From the NCBI GenBank assembly GCA_003456455.1, contig DMRV01000388.1, positions 1 to 8,642 of the forward strand: a DNA stretch of 8,642 bases. The letters run 5' to 3'. How positions within the stretch are numbered: the first letter of the stretch is position 1; each line of letters begins with the position of its first letter. The stretch comes from Flavobacteriales bacterium (GTDB lineage Bacteria > Bacteroidota > Bacteroidia > UBA10329). The notes beneath the pieces were generated by a model that did not search any database, was not told the DNA's origin, and was given only the letters and a program-made list of their open reading frames with translations. A program made the translations under genes and the position numbers. This document shows, piece by piece, positions 7,035-8,642 of this stretch.

Positions 7035-8492
7035 ATGAACGTATTACTTGAATCGTATGAATTGGTGCAAAGTCTCTCAAAAAATGAGAAAGGCTACTTC
7101 AAACGACTCAATAGTTCAAACAAAAAAGGAAGTAAGCTGCTTGCGGCTTTCGACCTGTTGGCAGCTCAAAAAGACTACGATAAGAATAGAATTCAAGAAC
7201 TTCTCGACACCGAAAAAATTGCAAAAAATGTTCTGAGAGATTTGATTGAAGCAATTCTGAAATCGCTCAGTTCTTACAGTGCATCAAGTAGCTCAACCTT
7301 CAGGCTTAATATGCTTTTAAGCCACGTTGAAACAACTTTTAACAGTAAGCGATACAAATTGTGCAAAGCTTACACGGAAAAGGGAATGAAACTGGCTAAC
7401 AAGCTTGGCCAACAAACTTACGCTCTACAGTTTTCGTTCTGGAAACGAAGGCTTGAAGGGCTACTGGTTATTGAATTAGACAAAAACCCTGAAGAGTGGT
7501 TATTCCAAGACCAAGAAAACATTCAATTATTAGATGATAAAATTCAGTTGCACCATCTTGGAGGTGTTCAAACACGTATTCTCCTATCCCAAATTGCCTC
7601 CGAAGACGTCATTGCACAACTGGATGAAAATGTATTGAATTCACCCATTATTCAGAAAGAGTACAATGGAAATTCAGTAGAAAATCTATTCCTGCATTCT
7701 GGAATGAGAACGCGAAACTTTTTGATATCAGGCGATCTAGAAAAAGCTCTTGAGGAATGTTTAGTACTCCTCTCTAGAACGGAAGCTTTTCCACTAGAAG
7801 GTTCGATGATTAAGAACCATTTTGTCCTCAGACTTAACGTTATGCGTCTTCAGGCATTTTTAAAGCATCACGAAGCCTATACAATCAACCGAAAAGAATT
7901 GGAAGCGCTATTGCACACTGCTTTATATTTAGACAATATCAAAAGATTAAACCCGGTCATTTATCCTTCATTTCCAGTAATTCATTGTGCGTACCTAGCC
8001 AGTAAGGGAGAAACTGAATTCCTGTTAAACTATTACCGAGCCTACATTCAAAACCCACAGTACGCAGCGTCAATCAGCCCACTAACCGAAATAGAAGTAG
8101 GCTTACTTCATAGTTGGTCGCTATTCGTGTCTCACGAATACAAGGAATGCCTTCAGAGAATTTCAAAACTTTACGCAGGTTATAAATTGAGTAATTACGA
8201 AAAGTTGAACAGCCTCACGAAATGGCTAGAGCTCCTATCAAGTTTTGAAATTCGGGAAGACTCCTTATTCCAATCCAAGTGGAACTCAATGCAGCGCTAT
8301 TTGCAAGTGAAAACGCAATCTTCAGAAGCTGAACGGCTTTTGCTCCGGCACTTAAGTATAACCTATACAATGCCCGACAGAAAACCTGCTTTTGATGGTT
8401 TTCTGAATTCCAAGAACACGGATTTAAAAAAAATCAGGATGGCATTTACCTTCATTGATATCGTTTCTTGGATAAAAGAGAAAGGAAAATAA
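7035..8492 (+). CDS. Uncharacterised alpha-helical (TPR/solenoid-like) Bacteroidota protein (485 aa)
   Basis: Cytoplasmic-looking: no signal peptide and no membrane segment. The N-terminus (ESYELVQSLSKNEKGYFKRL, then KGSKLLAAFDLL) resembles a widespread but uncharacterised Bacteroidota family that opens with a '..LIxSLSKxEKRYFK' motif. The rest is almost entirely predicted amphipathic helices with recurrent Leu/Tyr/Ala heptad-like patterns (for example about 230-260 DLEKALEECLVLLSRTEAF and about 355-400 VGLLHSWSLFVSHEYKECLQ). This fits a tetratricopeptide-like solenoid acting as a protein-protein scaffold. I see no catalytic motif and no helix-turn-helix. The length fits the family as I remember it. 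It is transcribed away from the adhesin operon, sharing only the intergenic region. Its function and any link to the surface proteins are unknown. Confidence 0.9.
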   Translation: MNVLLESYELVQSLSKNEKGYFKRLNSSNKKGSKLLAAFDLLAAQKDYDKNRIQELLDTEKIAKNVLRDLIEAILKSLSSYSASSSSTFRLNMLLSHVETTFNSKRYKLCKAYTEKGMKLANKLGQQTYALQFSFWKRRLEGLLVIELDKNPEEWLFQDQENIQLLDDKIQLHHLGGVQTRILLSQIASEDVIAQLDENVLNSPIIQKEYNGNSVENLFLHSGMRTRNFLISGDLEKALEECLVLLSRTEAFPLEGSMIKNHFVLRLNVMRLQAFLKHHEAYTINRKELEALLHTALYLDNIKRLNPVIYPSFPVIHCAYLASKGETEFLLNYYRAYIQNPQYAASISPLTEIEVGLLHSWSLFVSHEYKECLQRISKLYAGYKLSNYEKLNSLTKWLELLSSFEIREDSLFQSKWNSMQRYLQVKTQSSEAERLLLRHLSITYTMPDRKPAFDGFLNSKNTDLKKIRMAFTFIDIVSWIKEKGK

Positions 8493-8494
8493 TT

Positions 8495-8507
8495 AAGCTG
8501 TCAGCTT
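8495..8507 (+). terminator. Weak palindrome just after the 485-aa gene, possible terminator
   Basis: AAGCTG-T-CAGCTT is a perfect 6-bp inverted repeat with a one-base centre, beginning 3 bases after the stop codon and followed by TT then G. As RNA only about 4 bp could pair around a five-base loop, so it would be a poor terminator. Two further short inverted repeats follow before the strong hairpin: AAAGC/GCTTT (8522-8526 and 8538-8542) and GCACA/TGTGC (8559-8563 and 8569-8573). I see no gene in 8493-8624. Confidence 0.25.
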
Positions 8508-8577
8508 TTGAGATACGAAAGAAAGCCAACTTCCATAGCTTTTAGCACGATCTTCTAAGCACAAATAGTGTGCAAAT

Positions 8578-8614
8578 AAAAAAGGGGTCACATCGTATTT
8601 TGATGTAACCCCTT
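8578..8614 (-). terminator. Intrinsic terminator downstream of the right-edge tRNA-Asn
   Basis: On the minus strand a hairpin pairs 8614-8608 with 8588-8582 (AAGGGGT/ACCCCTT, 7 bp) and, after one A/C mismatch, 8606-8602 with 8594-8590 (GATGT/ACATC, 5 bp), around a seven-base loop. A T run (8583-8578, then A and TTT) follows directly on the minus strand. There is no T run on the plus strand, so it works leftward. It starts 10 bases after the tRNA-Asn discriminator base and is best read as the terminator of that tRNA transcript. It also faces, and would shield, the rightward 485-aa gene. Confidence 0.85.
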
Positions 8615-8624
8615 CAGAATCAAG

Positions 8625-8642
8625 CTCCTCCTCTTGGACTCG
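8625..8642 (-). tRNA. 3' end of tRNA-Asn, partial, truncated by right window edge
   Basis: Read leftward from 8642: CGAGT (end of a T loop of the form TTCGAGT), CCAAG (3' T-stem strand), AGGAGGA (3' acceptor strand) and G at 8625 (discriminator; G is normal for tRNA-Asn). CTT rather than CCA follows, so the CCA end is not encoded. The CCAAG strand is exactly complementary to CTTGG in the left-edge fragment, and the acceptor strand fits a 5' TCCTCCT typical of tRNA-Asn. Only 18 bases are in the window, so the identity rests on this structure, the terminator that follows, and agreement with the left-edge copy. Whether a full 5' half lies beyond the edge cannot be seen. Confidence 0.7.

Noticed and set aside
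8620..8640. Short minus-strand frame ending SPRGGA-stop just before the terminator, as the tail of a gene entering from the right
   Set aside because: The same bases form the T-loop, T-stem and acceptor strand of tRNA-Asn with exact segment lengths, so the protein reading is coincidental.
8493..8642. Minus-strand frame open from the right edge for 49 codons, ending one base after the 485-aa gene (…DVTPFLFAHYL…SQKLTA-stop)
   Set aside because: It would begin inside the tRNA-Asn 3' end and run through the intrinsic terminator; tRNA plus terminator explains the sequence better than a partial protein.

Overview
The window comes from a member of the Bacteroidota, most likely Flavobacteriia-like. 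The evidence is a giant secreted protein ending in a gliding-motility-type (CHU_C, type B) type IX secretion sorting domain, SprB and PKD repeats, two proteins with the 'N-V-G-I-G-T-x-x-P / A-I-L-D-I' head seen in many Bacteroidota surface proteins, and A-rich leaders without Shine-Dalgarno sites. Genus cannot be read from this sequence.

Layout from left to right. Positions 1-23 (minus strand) are the 3' part of a tRNA-Asn from the anticodon loop to the first base of the T loop, without a matching 5' half. Positions 24-189 are non-coding with a small inverted/direct repeat cluster. Three genes then run leftward and look like one transcription unit, in the order 6710-2181, 2066-1428, 1425-190: a 1509-residue multidomain adhesin with a T9SS signal, a 212-residue head-domain protein, and its 411-residue paralogue carrying 48 uninterrupted Gly-X-Y collagen triplets. 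A 37-codon frame exactly fills the gap between the first two. A 324-bp AT-rich intergenic region (6711-7034) separates this unit from a divergent, rightward 485-residue alpha-helical protein of an uncharacterised Bacteroidota family (7035-8492). Positions 8493-8624 are non-coding and hold several inverted repeats, including a strong intrinsic terminator. The right edge (8625-8642, minus strand) is the 3' end of a tRNA-Asn, starting in the T loop.

The main observation is that both window edges lie inside the same tRNA-Asn sequence, in the same orientation, and meet in the T loop with one base missing between them. The left copy begins abruptly at the anticodon loop. This is the pattern left by site-specific integration into a tRNA gene (intact tRNA on one side, a 3' fragment on the other), or the attP of an excised circle. 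The roughly 8.6 kb between the two sites has no integrase, replication or transfer gene, so it looks like a cargo-only, att-bounded islet devoted to cell-surface adhesion. That reading is inference and depends on sequence just outside the window.

Functionally, the leftward genes probably build an extracellular adhesive layer: a long beta-sandwich adhesin exported by T9SS plus a collagen-like fibrous protein and a collagen-less relative. The 485-residue protein has no readable link to them apart from sharing the divergent control region.
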